Below, piece after piece: positions 25,232 to 33,577 of a DNA stretch of 34,922 nucleotides. Made by a program: the position numbers and the translations under genes. The notes beneath the pieces are model-generated. The model was not told the origin of the DNA. It saw only the letters and a list, made by a program, of their open reading frames with translations, and ran no database searches. How positions within the stretch are numbered: position 1 is the stretch's first letter; each line of letters opens with the position of its first letter. The DNA comes from JBGYPP01 sp041838515 (GTDB lineage Bacteria > Bacillota > Clostridia > Lachnospirales > Lachnospiraceae), in contig JBGYPP010000092.1 in the NCBI GenBank assembly GCA_041838515.1, positions 1 to 34,922 on the forward strand, given 5' to 3'.

Positions 25232-26419
25232 ATGGAAAATACAAGGGTTAGGCAGGGAGAATTTTTGTGGGAGGTATTCCTTTGTTCGCTGGGGGCTTAT
25301 GGAGGGCCGGAGGCGCATTTTGGCGTATTTTTTGACCGTCTGGCCGGAAAAAAGGCCTATGTGGACAAGGAGGAGCTGACAGAGCTGCTGGCGCTGACCA
25401 GTTTTTTGCCGGGGCCCTCCAGCACCCAGGTCATTGTGGCCATAGGCTACAAATTGGGCGGGGCCTGGCTGGGCTTTTGGACTTTTTTGGTCTGGGCCAT
25501 GCCGGTGATCTTGCTTATGGGCGCCGCCTCCTTTCTGGGGGAGGCGGCGGGGCGTTTTTCCCTGGGGGAGGAGCAGCTGCGCTTCCTGCCGCCCATGGCC
25601 GTGGGATTTATGGCTGTGGCCGCTGGCAATATCGCTGCCAAAACTATTAAGGGTGGTCTGGAAGCGGGCATATTTGCCATAGCTGCGGCTCTGGGATTTC
25701 TGTGGCGGCATCCCTTGGCCAACCCGGTTCTGATGCTGATGGGAGGCGTTATGGCGCTGCTGATAGGAGGGGCCGGTGAGAGCCGTATCCAAAGACGCAT
25801 AAGGCCTCCCTGGGTCTATCTGGCCGTCTTTGCCGCTCTGGCTTTGGGAAGTCTGGCTGCGCCCTTGTTTCTGGATGGGGGCTTGGCAGCGCTGTTTGCC
25901 TCTTTTTACCGCTATGGCTTTATGGTCATAGGCGGCGGCCAGGTGGTGGTGCCTTTTATGCTGGGGGAATTGGTGGAGTCCCGCGCGCTGATTGGGTATG
26001 AGGAGTTTCTGACCGGCTTTGGCCTGGTCCAGGGCCTGCCGGGGCCTATGTTCAGCTTTTGCGCCTATGCCGGAGGGCTGGCGGCCAGGGGGCAGGGCCC
26101 TATTTATCAGTGGGCCGGAGCCATCCTGGGCGCTTTGGGCATATTCCTGCCTGGCATATTGTTGATTTATTTTGTCTATCCCATATGGGAGGATGTGAAA
26201 GGCCTGTCCTGGATACAGGGCGCGCTCTCGGGTATCAAGCCGGCATCTGGGGGCTTGGTGGCGGCCTCTGCCATGCACCTGATGTTCAAAAATGGCTGGG
26301 CTGCAGAGTCTTTGGCCGCATCTGCTCTCACGGCCATACTGTTGTGGCGGCGGGTGCCTCCGCCCCTGTTGGTGGCGGCGTCGCTGGCGGCTGGTATATT
26401 TTTGGGCGGCCCAGTTTGA
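25232..26419 (+). CDS. Chromate transporter (CHR) family protein
   Basis: The 395-residue membrane protein has two homologous CHR halves. The first has SLGAYGGPEAHFGVF and TSFLPGPSSTQVIVAIGY; the second has YRYGFMVIGGGQVVVPFML and GLVQGLPGPMFSFCAYAG. This is the full-length two-domain form, with about ten membrane segments. Characterised members export chromate, but in anaerobic gut-type bacteria the natural substrate is often unknown. The site GGGGGTAA precedes the ATG. The gene is directly followed by an array of 30-bp repeats inside the same transcript. Confidence 0.9.
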   Translation: MENTRVRQGEFLWEVFLCSLGAYGGPEAHFGVFFDRLAGKKAYVDKEELTELLALTSFLPGPSSTQVIVAIGYKLGGAWLGFWTFLVWAMPVILLMGAASFLGEAAGRFSLGEEQLRFLPPMAVGFMAVAAGNIAAKTIKGGLEAGIFAIAAALGFLWRHPLANPVLMLMGGVMALLIGGAGESRIQRRIRPPWVYLAVFAALALGSLAAPLFLDGGLAALFASFYRYGFMVIGGGQVVVPFMLGELVESRALIGYEEFLTGFGLVQGLPGPMFSFCAYAGGLAARGQGPIYQWAGAILGALGIFLPGILLIYFVYPIWEDVKGLSWIQGALSGIKPASGGLVAASAMHLMFKNGWAAESLAASALTAILLWRRVPPPLLVAASLAAGIFLGGPV

Positions 26420-26426
26420 GGAGGAT

Positions 26427-26483
26427 ATGATGGAGGCGGCTGAGGCAGGAGAAGCCAAGGCGGCGCAGGTTGAGTCAGGGTAA
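26427..26483 (+). other. 18-codon frame leading into the 30-bp repeat array
   Basis: ATG 26427/ATG 26430 sits two or five bases after GAGGAGG (26418-26424), directly at the chromate-type gene's stop. It reads MMEAAEAGEAKAAQVESG and stops at the first repeat's TAA. Beyond that stop the frame continues as near-identical ten-codon units (for example AEAEQVESG plus TAA). It may be a decayed repeat gene or not translated at all. Confidence 0.35.
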
Positions 26484-26700
26484 GCCAAGGCAGAGCAGGT
26501 TGAGTCAGGGTAAACCGAGGCAGAGCAGGTTGAGTCAGGGTAAGCCGAGGCAGAGCAGGTTGAGTCAGGGTAAGCCGAGGCAGAGCAGGTTGAGCCAGGG
26601 TAAGCCGAGGCGGAGCAGGTTGAGTCAGGGTAAGCCAAGGCGGAGCAGGTTGAGTCAGGGTAAGCCAAGGCGGAATGAGTCGAGGCGGAATGAGTCGAGG
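26446..26700 (+). repeat. 30-bp minisatellite, about 7.5 copies, with two 15-bp units at the end
   Basis: Units begin with TTGAGTCAGGG at 26470, 26500, 26530, 26560, 26590, 26620 and 26650, exactly 30 bp apart with few changes. They are preceded by a partial unit and followed by two copies of a 15-bp CGGAATGAGTCGAGG unit. One frame is open (SQGKPRQSRL repeated); another carries TAA at 26481 and every 30 bp after to 26661. The array lies between the transporter stop and the terminator. Confidence 0.93.
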
Positions 26701-26720
26701 CGGTGCGTATTGGTCAGAGA

Positions 26721-26747
26721 AAGCCGGAAAGTTTTCCGGCTTTTTTG
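26721..26747 (+). terminator. Intrinsic terminator after the transporter and repeat array
   Basis: AAGCCGGAAA (26721-26730) pairs with TTTCCGGCTT (26733-26742), followed by T to 26746. It ends the ECF S/chromate transporter transcript. Confidence 0.9.
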
Positions 26748-26809
26748 TTGCGAGAATTTTACTTTTTATATCTGATAATTAAATGAGTTGATGGCTTATA
26801 CAGGATTGT

Positions 26810-26832
26810 GTAAAGTTTTTTCTAAACTTTAC
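26810..26832. promoter_or_regulatory. 9-bp perfect dyad upstream of the zinc-ribbon gene
   Basis: GTAAAGTTT and AAACTTTAC with a five-base spacer TTTCT, about 12 bases upstream of the -35 box. It has operator-like geometry. Confidence 0.6.
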
Positions 26833-26843
26833 CCTTGTTCATA

Positions 26844-26872
26844 TGGTCAAATGTGCATAAGCACTATATAAT
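26844..26872 (+). promoter_or_regulatory. Promoter of the zinc-ribbon/large protein unit
   Basis: TGGTCA (26844-26849), 17 bases, TATAAT (26867-26872), in an AT-rich stretch. A second dyad GTGC-ATAA-GCAC (26853-26864) fills the spacer and could bind a regulator. Confidence 0.75.
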
Positions 26873-26947
26873 AAAATATATAGGGAATAGGCGAAATTTG
26901 GATATGGGGCTGTTGTCGCCGGAGGGCATTATTGAGGGGGAAGGAGT

Positions 26948-28210
26948 ATGGAGAGGATGGGCAAGCGTTGCATCCATTGTGGAAAGGAGTCCAGTCCGGG
27001 GGCAAAGTTCTGCCGGCATTGCAGCCGGCCCTTTGGGGAGGCTGTTCCCCAGCTCTGCCCTGGGAGTTGTGCAGGCTGTGGAGGGGGATTGAACCCTGGG
27101 GCCAAATTCTGTCCGAGCTGTGGGCTGGCTGTGGGCAAGGAGGCAGGCCGGACTGTTGGCGGCGGACTGGGGGGCATGGAAACACCTAAGGGGGCATATG
27201 CCCGTGGAGCCGGCCATACTCCTGGGGGGCATACAGCTGGAATGCCGACAGCCGTAGGCGCTTCTGGGGGAAGGGGAACTGCCCCCGGGGCGTATCCTAG
27301 GGAATCCGGCCATACTTCTGGGGGGCATACTGCTGGAATGCCGACAGCCGTAGGCACTTTTGGGGGAAGGGGAACTGCCCCCGGGGCGTATCCTAGGGAA
27401 TCCGGCCATACTCCTGGGGGAGATGTTGCCGGGATGGCCGCCGGCGGGGCCGGATATGCGCCGGAGCTGTCCCTGCCGGCCTGTACCCAGGGCGGGGAGC
27501 AGAGCCTGGGGGATTTTGCCTTGCAGGCTATGGAGGGTGCAGCGGGAGGGGCAATGCCCTGGACATTTGCCCAGGCGGCAAAGGCGGCTTCCCCTTTGGC
27601 TGTGATGCTGGGAGGAGTAAAAAATGGTATTTTTGGCATATTTGGTCTGATCACCCGGCCGGGGCGCCTGGTAGGGGCGCTGGCGCTGGGTTGTATTTGG
27701 GCGGTGATGGCCTGGGTGCGATTGGAGGGGTCTGCGCTTCCGGCCTGGCTGGAGGATGTTTTTTATTCGCCCGGCGGTTTGGGGCGCAGCGGTTTGGGCG
27801 TATTGGGCGGCTGGATGGGCCAGGCCTGTGTGGGGGCGGCCTGGATGTCTATATCTGGCGGAGGCTTAGGCGACGCCCTAAAGGGCTTAGGAGGAATATT
27901 GAAGAAAACCTCTGACAAGAAAAGTTTGCTTGTCTTTGTGCTGGGGATGGCGGCCAGCGGCCTGGTGTATTGGTTTTTCACCGGGACGGGAACCTATACC
28001 CAGGGCATGGCCAGTCCGGCTGCGGCCAGTGCCCTTTTGCACTTGCAGGCGCTGGGCCGGCGTAGGGGATTTCTCTACCAGTGGGCCGGCGCTGTCACGT
28101 CCCTGCGGCAAAAGGGCGGGCGGTTCCTGCGGCCCGGGCGGGCGCTCAGCTGGCTCTCCGGTGGGGCTGTGGGTTCGTTGTTGATTGCCTTGTGGGCCTG
28201 GATAGGCTGA
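26948..28210 (+). CDS. Double zinc-ribbon membrane protein with internal repeats
   Basis: The protein has 420 residues. It opens with two zinc ribbons: Cys 8, 11, 22, 25 and Cys 41, 44, 55, 58, each with the PGAKFC core. A Gly/Pro/Thr-rich region follows, with a 32-residue repeat (HTPGGHTAGMPTAVG, GRGTAPGAYPRESG). The C-terminal half has about four hydrophobic segments (near 241-258, 283-302, 328-345 and 403-420), so it is a membrane protein with a cytoplasmic metal-binding head. ATG 26948 or the in-frame ATG 26957 may be the start; GGGGGAAGGAG precedes both. The next gene starts 9 bases after the stop. I do not recognise the membrane part; the two genes probably work together. Confidence 0.82.
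   Translation: MERMGKRCIHCGKESSPGAKFCRHCSRPFGEAVPQLCPGSCAGCGGGLNPGAKFCPSCGLAVGKEAGRTVGGGLGGMETPKGAYARGAGHTPGGHTAGMPTAVGASGGRGTAPGAYPRESGHTSGGHTAGMPTAVGTFGGRGTAPGAYPRESGHTPGGDVAGMAAGGAGYAPELSLPACTQGGEQSLGDFALQAMEGAAGGAMPWTFAQAAKAASPLAVMLGGVKNGIFGIFGLITRPGRLVGALALGCIWAVMAWVRLEGSALPAWLEDVFYSPGGLGRSGLGVLGGWMGQACVGAAWMSISGGGLGDALKGLGGILKKTSDKKSLLVFVLGMAASGLVYWFFTGTGTYTQGMASPAAASALLHLQALGRRRGFLYQWAGAVTSLRQKGGRFLRPGRALSWLSGGAVGSLLIALWAWIG
27194..27420 (+). repeat. 96-bp coding tandem repeat, just over two copies
   Basis: GGCCATACT recurs at 27212, 27308 and 27404, and the 96-bp units between are nearly identical. Each encodes 32 residues of the zinc-ribbon protein's linker. Confidence 0.92.
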
Positions 28211-28219
28211 GGGGGTAGC

Positions 28220-31200
28220 ATGGGGAAGAAGTATGGGAGAGGTCAGTTGCACATGGGAATGATTCGCAGTTGGGGAGCGGTATCCATGGCCCTGGCAGTG
28301 GCTGTGGCGCTGGGTATGTGGCCGTTTCTTGTCTTGTTCTTTGGCGCTTCGCTGCCGGTCAGGGCCATGGAGGGCCAGTCCGGCCAGTGGGAGTGGGTGC
28401 TGACGGATACTATTTTTGTCAAATTGTTGGAGGATAGGGATGGACTGCTGGTAGCGGAGGATGTTCCCATAGAAGAGGATACCCATCTGTATGTTCCCTA
28501 TGTGACCCGTAGCAGCTCGGCCAACCATTTTTATTCAAAATACTATACTCCCACCAATAATCATACCTACGAATGTGAAATCCGCTGGGGAGATCCGCCC
28601 CAGAGGGTGCGGGTGGGGCATGAGGCAGAGGATTTGTACATAGATATGGATTTCTGGGGAGATCCCTTTGTACAAAGCATGGACCAGCAGATTATGGCCG
28701 GACAATATTATCCCCAGATTTGGGCCTGGGTGGGTTCTCCTGAGTCCGAGGGTATGGATCTGTGGGCGCAGGCCGGTTGGCCCAAGGATTATTCCAGCCT
28801 GAGCTTTCCATCTGTGCTGCCGGCTTTTGACCAACTGCCGACTCTGGGCAGCCCGGATGCCCGGCTGGTGGTACAGCAACGTATACAACCCATGGATGAC
28901 GGCTCCTCAGAGGGTATATATGACAGGGTGAGCCAGGCCTCGGCGGAGGAGCTGGACCAGCTGCGGCTGGTGGTCAGTGTAGTGGATGCGGAGGCGGCCA
29001 TAGGCCTGAACCAGATGTTTCGTATGAGCTATGTCTACAAATTGGAGGGACAGGCCGCAGCCCCTGCGGAGGGCTGGATAGAGCAGGAGGAAACCACCAT
29101 GGCTCAGGAGGATGCCGGGGAGGATGGGGGCGGCTTTGTCCTGCCTGATATCGTAGAGGGCGCGCCGGATTTTTCTTCGGATGCGGGGGGAAATGGAGGC
29201 CGGGCTGCGGCTGCCGGAGCCATAGGCCTGCTGGGCGCTGCCGCAGCTGCCGGAGCCCTGGCCGGGGGCAAAGATGAGGATGGGGGAGGAGATGGGGAGG
29301 ATAGACAGGAGGAGAAGCCCCGCTCCCGGTACAAAATGTATGTGAACAAGGATTTTGGGGATAGGCTCAAGAAAGGGGAGAAGCCCAGGCCTGTCTATGC
29401 CCGCATGGTGGAGGTTACGCCCCAGGGCTGGGAGAAGGAGAGGGATGATCTCAGCCGCCGCATACAGATATATTCCGGGGATGGTTCCCTGAAGGTGGAG
29501 GACGGGGGATTTACCTCCAATGGCTATAGGGGTGCCTGGGTGTCCGTGCCGGAGGGCAGCAGCCAAAGCCGGGGTCAGGTGAGTTTTGCCTTTGAGGGTG
29601 AGGGCGGACGGTATATACGCCATGTGGTATTCCGACTGACAGAGGCCAAGATTTGTTTTGCAGAGGAGAATAAAGGCCTGCCGGCATTTTATGAAAAGGA
29701 GGTGGGCATAGCCTTTTCTGTGCTGGGTCTGGAGGGAAAACTCCAGGTGGAGGCCTGGGTAGAGGCGCACAGGGGCCGGCAGCCGGTCTACGATGTGCGG
29801 CTGGAGCAGCATAAGGATCTGTCTAATGTCTATTTTGCCTATATACGGGATATAGAAATGCGGCAGGAGGACGGGAAAACGCCACCTCCGGAACCCGGCA
29901 CGACCACAGAGCACAGGCTTTGCGTGCGGGCTGCCGTGGGAGAGCAGGCGCTGGAGGGGCATATGCCCATATACCGCATCCATCTGGGCTTGCGGCTGTG
30001 TTTGGAGGGAGATGCGCTGGGGTGTTATTTGCGCGTCAATCCCTTGGCCCAGGGCAGGGCAGGGATACGAGCAGCCGGCAGGGATTTGGCGGACAATCTG
30101 TCTGTCACAGGCCTGATGGGCCTCAATCCCATGGCAGCCATGCTGGAGGCCAGTTTCCAGGGCGGTGTTTCGGCCTCCAAGGCGGCCACGGACCAGGCGG
30201 TCAATCTCCGGCCGGAGGATTATGCGCCCTGTACCACCAAGGGCCGCCTGCTGCTGTTGAGTTGGAATGAGGAGAAAAAGGAGATAGAGAGGATATCCGT
30301 ATTGCCGGACAGGGGAGCCTGCCAGGTGGAGGCCGTCCAGGTGGAGAACAGCGAGATGGCCCATGGGGGCGCGGCCCAGGCCCGTCACCAGGGTCTGGTA
30401 GACAGTCTGGGCATATGGGCCTTTCCCACCAAGGAGGTGGATGCGCAGGGAGCCAGGATTATAGAATTAAGCACAACCAGGGCAGCCTTGGATCCTCCCA
30501 CCCGCATACGGGTCAAGCTGAGGGTGGCGGCCACTTATCAAGGACGGCAGTATAAGGTGGAAAAGGAGGTACTGCTGCACAGCATGCCTATGCGGGATTT
30601 CGCCCTTATGGCGGGAAGTGAGCAGGACAGACTTATTGCATGGGATGATCATGTGCGGGAGATGCTGCTCAGCATCCAGAGTAAGATTTATTCCTCGTAT
30701 ATGTACCATCTCTTCTCCCTCCACGATCTGATAGAGCGCATGCTCAATGGGTATGACCGGCGCTTTGGCTATGATACCAACCAGGTCAATACGGTGATGG
30801 AGGTGTGGACTGGCTTTCTCAAGGGGGAAAAGACCGGCGCCAGGGGCGAGGCGGAAAAGGTCAGCCTCTCGGATGATCTGCAGGCGTATTATGCCTTTAT
30901 GGAGGGCATGAGGGATAACGGAGGCATACTGGGCCGCATCGCGCTGGGCGTGTGCTCGGCGGGTTATTCGGAGTTGGTATTTACGGCCATGGATATAGGG
31001 GAGAAGATGCAGGCGGCCGTAATGTCCTGCAAGGGGGATAGAGAATTTGGCTTCTGGGATGGCATGCAGCTGGGCATACGGGAGTATGTGTACTCGGAGT
31101 TGCAGAGCCTGGCCTTTGGAACGGCCCTCAAGGGCGCAAATATGATGGGCAGCGCCATCATAGGCGAGGCCATAGGCAAGGCGGATTTGAATATTGCGGA

Positions 31201-32542
31201 TTCCATTACCAAGAGCTGGCGCAGCGCCATGGACGGGGCGGATGAAGCCCTGCGCAAGAGCAGCAAGGTATACAGCGGAGGCGCCAAGGCCTTGGATCAG
31301 GTCAAGAATTTCTTGAATGTGGGTTCCGGGGCGGCTAAGGGAGCCTTGGACAGGAACGCCCAGATGGATGAGGCGGCGCAGAGGCATGCCCAAACCACCA
31401 TTGCCCAAAGGCGCATGGGCATGGGGGATAGGGTGATGAGCGATGCGGAGTGGAATGCCAGGGAAATCATGGACATAGCCAAGGCCCGGGGCATGGACAA
31501 GCTGCGCGATCTGGATCTGGCCCAGAAGCGGGTGGCTATGAGCCGCCGGGGAGGCGGGGATTTCTGGGAGGCCAAGGCGGATTACGCCAAGAAGGCCGAG
31601 GCTGTCTGGACAGACAAAAATGCGTTAAAGCAGCTCAAGGCGCTGGAGGGCAGCCGTGGCACGGATATGCGTATAGAGTTTAACAAATACCGCAATGGCG
31701 TGCAGCAGCGGGTGTTGGAAAAGACCCTGGACGATCTGGCAGCGGAAACCGGCAAGAGCCGTGCCAATCTCTATGTGAACAGCGTAACCGGCAACAGCCA
31801 GTATGATGAGTTGTCGGGCAAGGTGACGGCGGAGGATCTGGATGTGAGCATCACCGAGGTCAATTACTCGGATCCCACCAGGGAGGATATTTATCTGGTG
31901 CTGGACAAGGATATGGCGGACAAGGCGCTGGCCCGCAATCTGTACAAGGAGGTCAACGGCGTGGAGGCGGCCAGCATAGAGGAGGCCTTAGATTTCAAGC
32001 AAAAGCACGATATTACCTATGTGCAGCCCCTAAGGATGAAAGGCCAGGAGCTGGAGTGGGATATGGAGGCCTTTATGGATGTCAAGGGCATGCTGGACCC
32101 TGCCGCCCATGGCCGTGCACTGCGAGGGCTAGAGATGAACAGGCAGACCATAGCCCACAAGGGTATGGAGAGGTATCAAAGGGGGGATGCTCTGGAGGCC
32201 CAGGCCAAGGATCTGCTGGAGCAGGCCAAGTTGGCCCGGGGAGAAGTCAAGGCGCAGCTGGAGGCTCGGGCCTTGGATTTGCAGGTGGAGGCTTATGCCG
32301 AATATGTGGAGGGCACCAGGCAGATTACCAAAATGACAAACAAGAGTTCTATACCCCGCAATGCCCACAGGATGGCCAAGGGCCATGCCGACGCCTTTGG
32401 CCCTCGGGAGCGGTATATACATGCGCTGGGCCAGGAGGTGGGCAAGGACCTCAGCCCCGGGGAGTTCTTTCAGGAGCTGGAGGCCGCCTATGGCATGGAC
32501 AAGCGGCAGTATACCAAGGTTATGGCCGACTGCCTGAACTGA
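28220..32542 (+). CDS. 1440-residue exported or membrane protein of unknown function
   Basis: Residues 18-48 form a signal peptide or anchor (ALAVAVALGMWPFLVLFFGASL, possible cleavage after VRAM). Residues 50-320 are Trp/Tyr/Asp-rich and probably outside the cell. Residues 330-352 form an Ala/Gly-rich hydrophobic stretch (GAIGLLGAAAAAGALAGG), followed by an acidic Gly-rich linker. About 380-830 looks all-beta. From about 840 to the end the protein is helical and highly charged, with MDIAKARGMDKLRDLDLAQKR and, near 1183-1230, NLYVNSVTGNSQYDELSG...EDLDVSITEV. If the signal is cleaved and 330-352 spans the membrane, the C-terminal 1000 residues would be cytoplasmic. GAGGGGG precedes the ATG. It is tightly linked to the zinc-ribbon gene. 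I do not recognise the family as a whole. Confidence 0.82.
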   Translation: MGKKYGRGQLHMGMIRSWGAVSMALAVAVALGMWPFLVLFFGASLPVRAMEGQSGQWEWVLTDTIFVKLLEDRDGLLVAEDVPIEEDTHLYVPYVTRSSSANHFYSKYYTPTNNHTYECEIRWGDPPQRVRVGHEAEDLYIDMDFWGDPFVQSMDQQIMAGQYYPQIWAWVGSPESEGMDLWAQAGWPKDYSSLSFPSVLPAFDQLPTLGSPDARLVVQQRIQPMDDGSSEGIYDRVSQASAEELDQLRLVVSVVDAEAAIGLNQMFRMSYVYKLEGQAAAPAEGWIEQEETTMAQEDAGEDGGGFVLPDIVEGAPDFSSDAGGNGGRAAAAGAIGLLGAAAAAGALAGGKDEDGGGDGEDRQEEKPRSRYKMYVNKDFGDRLKKGEKPRPVYARMVEVTPQGWEKERDDLSRRIQIYSGDGSLKVEDGGFTSNGYRGAWVSVPEGSSQSRGQVSFAFEGEGGRYIRHVVFRLTEAKICFAEENKGLPAFYEKEVGIAFSVLGLEGKLQVEAWVEAHRGRQPVYDVRLEQHKDLSNVYFAYIRDIEMRQEDGKTPPPEPGTTTEHRLCVRAAVGEQALEGHMPIYRIHLGLRLCLEGDALGCYLRVNPLAQGRAGIRAAGRDLADNLSVTGLMGLNPMAAMLEASFQGGVSASKAATDQAVNLRPEDYAPCTTKGRLLLLSWNEEKKEIERISVLPDRGACQVEAVQVENSEMAHGGAAQARHQGLVDSLGIWAFPTKEVDAQGARIIELSTTRAALDPPTRIRVKLRVAATYQGRQYKVEKEVLLHSMPMRDFALMAGSEQDRLIAWDDHVREMLLSIQSKIYSSYMYHLFSLHDLIERMLNGYDRRFGYDTNQVNTVMEVWTGFLKGEKTGARGEAEKVSLSDDLQAYYAFMEGMRDNGGILGRIALGVCSAGYSELVFTAMDIGEKMQAAVMSCKGDREFGFWDGMQLGIREYVYSELQSLAFGTALKGANMMGSAIIGEAIGKADLNIADSITKSWRSAMDGADEALRKSSKVYSGGAKALDQVKNFLNVGSGAAKGALDRNAQMDEAAQRHAQTTIAQRRMGMGDRVMSDAEWNAREIMDIAKARGMDKLRDLDLAQKRVAMSRRGGGDFWEAKADYAKKAEAVWTDKNALKQLKALEGSRGTDMRIEFNKYRNGVQQRVLEKTLDDLAAETGKSRANLYVNSVTGNSQYDELSGKVTAEDLDVSITEVNYSDPTREDIYLVLDKDMADKALARNLYKEVNGVEAASIEEALDFKQKHDITYVQPLRMKGQELEWDMEAFMDVKGMLDPAAHGRALRGLEMNRQTIAHKGMERYQRGDALEAQAKDLLEQAKLARGEVKAQLEARALDLQVEAYAEYVEGTRQITKMTNKSSIPRNAHRMAKGHADAFGPRERYIHALGQEVGKDLSPGEFFQELEAAYGMDKRQYTKVMADCLN

Positions 32543-32627
32543 GCCGGCGGTGTAGGTACACAGACTGGCGAAAAGGCGCTATGATGGGGGTGTAGAGCGG
32601 TGTGGAGATAGAAGAGAGGAGTATGCT

Positions 32628-33473
32628 ATGGATAGGAAGGTGGCGGCCAGGGTGCGGGGTGTGCGGGCCATAGACGGGGCCGGCGTGCATTTGGTGCGGG
32701 TGCTGGGCCGGGAAACGGCGGAGGCCTTTGATCCCATATTGATGCTGGACTCCTTTGACAGCACACGGCCCGAGGAGTACACGGCGGGATTTCCCATGCA
32801 TCCCCACAGGGGCATAGAAACCATCAGCTATGTGTATCAGGGGCGTATGCGGCATAAGGACACGCTGGGCAATGAGGACGAGATCGGTGATGGCCAGGTG
32901 CAGTGGATGAACTCCGGCTCGGGCATACTCCATGAGGAGCTGGTGCCGGAGGCGGAGCGGTTGCTGGGCGTACAGCTCTGGCTCAATCTGCCCAGGGAGG
33001 CCAAGATGAGCAGGCCCAGCTATAGGGCGCTGGGGGAGGCGGACATACAGGAGATACCCTTTGAGGGCGGATACCTGAGGCTGCTGGCCGGCCGGTATGG
33101 GGATTTCCAGGGATACCAGGGAGAATATCTGCCCTTGGATTATTATGACGTGCACTTGGAGGCAGGGGCCCGGCTGCGGTTGGAAACCGGACGGGAGGAG
33201 GCTGTAATGGCCTTTACCCTTCTTGGGGATGCAGTGGTGGCAGGCGAGCATATATTGGAAAAGACGGCGGTCAAGCTGGGTAAGGGGGAGGCGTTGGAAT
33301 TGGCCGCTCCGGATGCGCCGGCCCAGATCCTGGTCATCAAATCACGCCCCCTGGGAGAGCCTATAGCTTGGGCCGGCCCCATAGTCATGAACACTAGAGA
33401 AGAGTTGGACCTGGCCTTTGCGCAGCTGCGGCGGGGGGAGTTTTTGCAAGGGGGGATGGATTTTCGGGTGTAG
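32628..33473 (+). CDS. Pirin-family protein
   Basis: The 281-residue bicupin protein has the pirin metal site: H58 and H60 in FPMHPHRGIETISYV, and H102 and E104 in SGSGILHEELVPEAE. The C-terminal pirin domain follows (GDAVVAGEHILEKTAVKLGKGEALEL). Bacterial pirins are cytosolic, bind iron or other metals, and some show quercetinase activity; the role here is unknown. GAGAGGAG lies six bases before ATG 32628. It is 85 bases after the large protein on the same strand and is followed by a strong terminator, so it may be the last gene of that transcript. Confidence 0.92.
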   Translation: MDRKVAARVRGVRAIDGAGVHLVRVLGRETAEAFDPILMLDSFDSTRPEEYTAGFPMHPHRGIETISYVYQGRMRHKDTLGNEDEIGDGQVQWMNSGSGILHEELVPEAERLLGVQLWLNLPREAKMSRPSYRALGEADIQEIPFEGGYLRLLAGRYGDFQGYQGEYLPLDYYDVHLEAGARLRLETGREEAVMAFTLLGDAVVAGEHILEKTAVKLGKGEALELAAPDAPAQILVIKSRPLGEPIAWAGPIVMNTREELDLAFAQLRRGEFLQGGMDFRV

Positions 33474-33520
33474 GGCTTGGGTTGTGAGATTTTTTTGCAA
33501 TAGAGAAAGTGCTTGGGCAG

Positions 33521-33562
33521 AAGCTATAATTCCGCTGTTGAGCGGGGTTATAGCTTTTTTTA
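33521..33562 (+). terminator. Intrinsic terminator after the pirin gene
   Basis: A 16-bp stem (33521-33536 with 33541-33556, two wobbles), loop GTTG, then a T run. It also marks the switch to AT-richer DNA on the right. Confidence 0.94.
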
Positions 33563-33577
33563 TAGGGGAGCATTTTT

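Noticed and set aside
25040..26668. Long minus-strand open frame (542 codons) across the transporter genes
   Set aside because: It is antisense to the well-supported ECF S and CHR genes; the first part is only the reverse of the 30-bp repeat and the rest lacks domain features.
26470..26775. Basic repeat peptide SQGKPRQSRL as a real protein
   Set aside because: It starts at a TTG without a ribosome binding site and runs through the terminator hairpin; it is more likely a by-product of the repeat.
28907..30388. Long minus-strand open frame (493 codons) inside the giant protein gene
   Set aside because: Antisense shadow in GC-rich DNA with no motif, no ribosome binding site and a good gene on the other strand.
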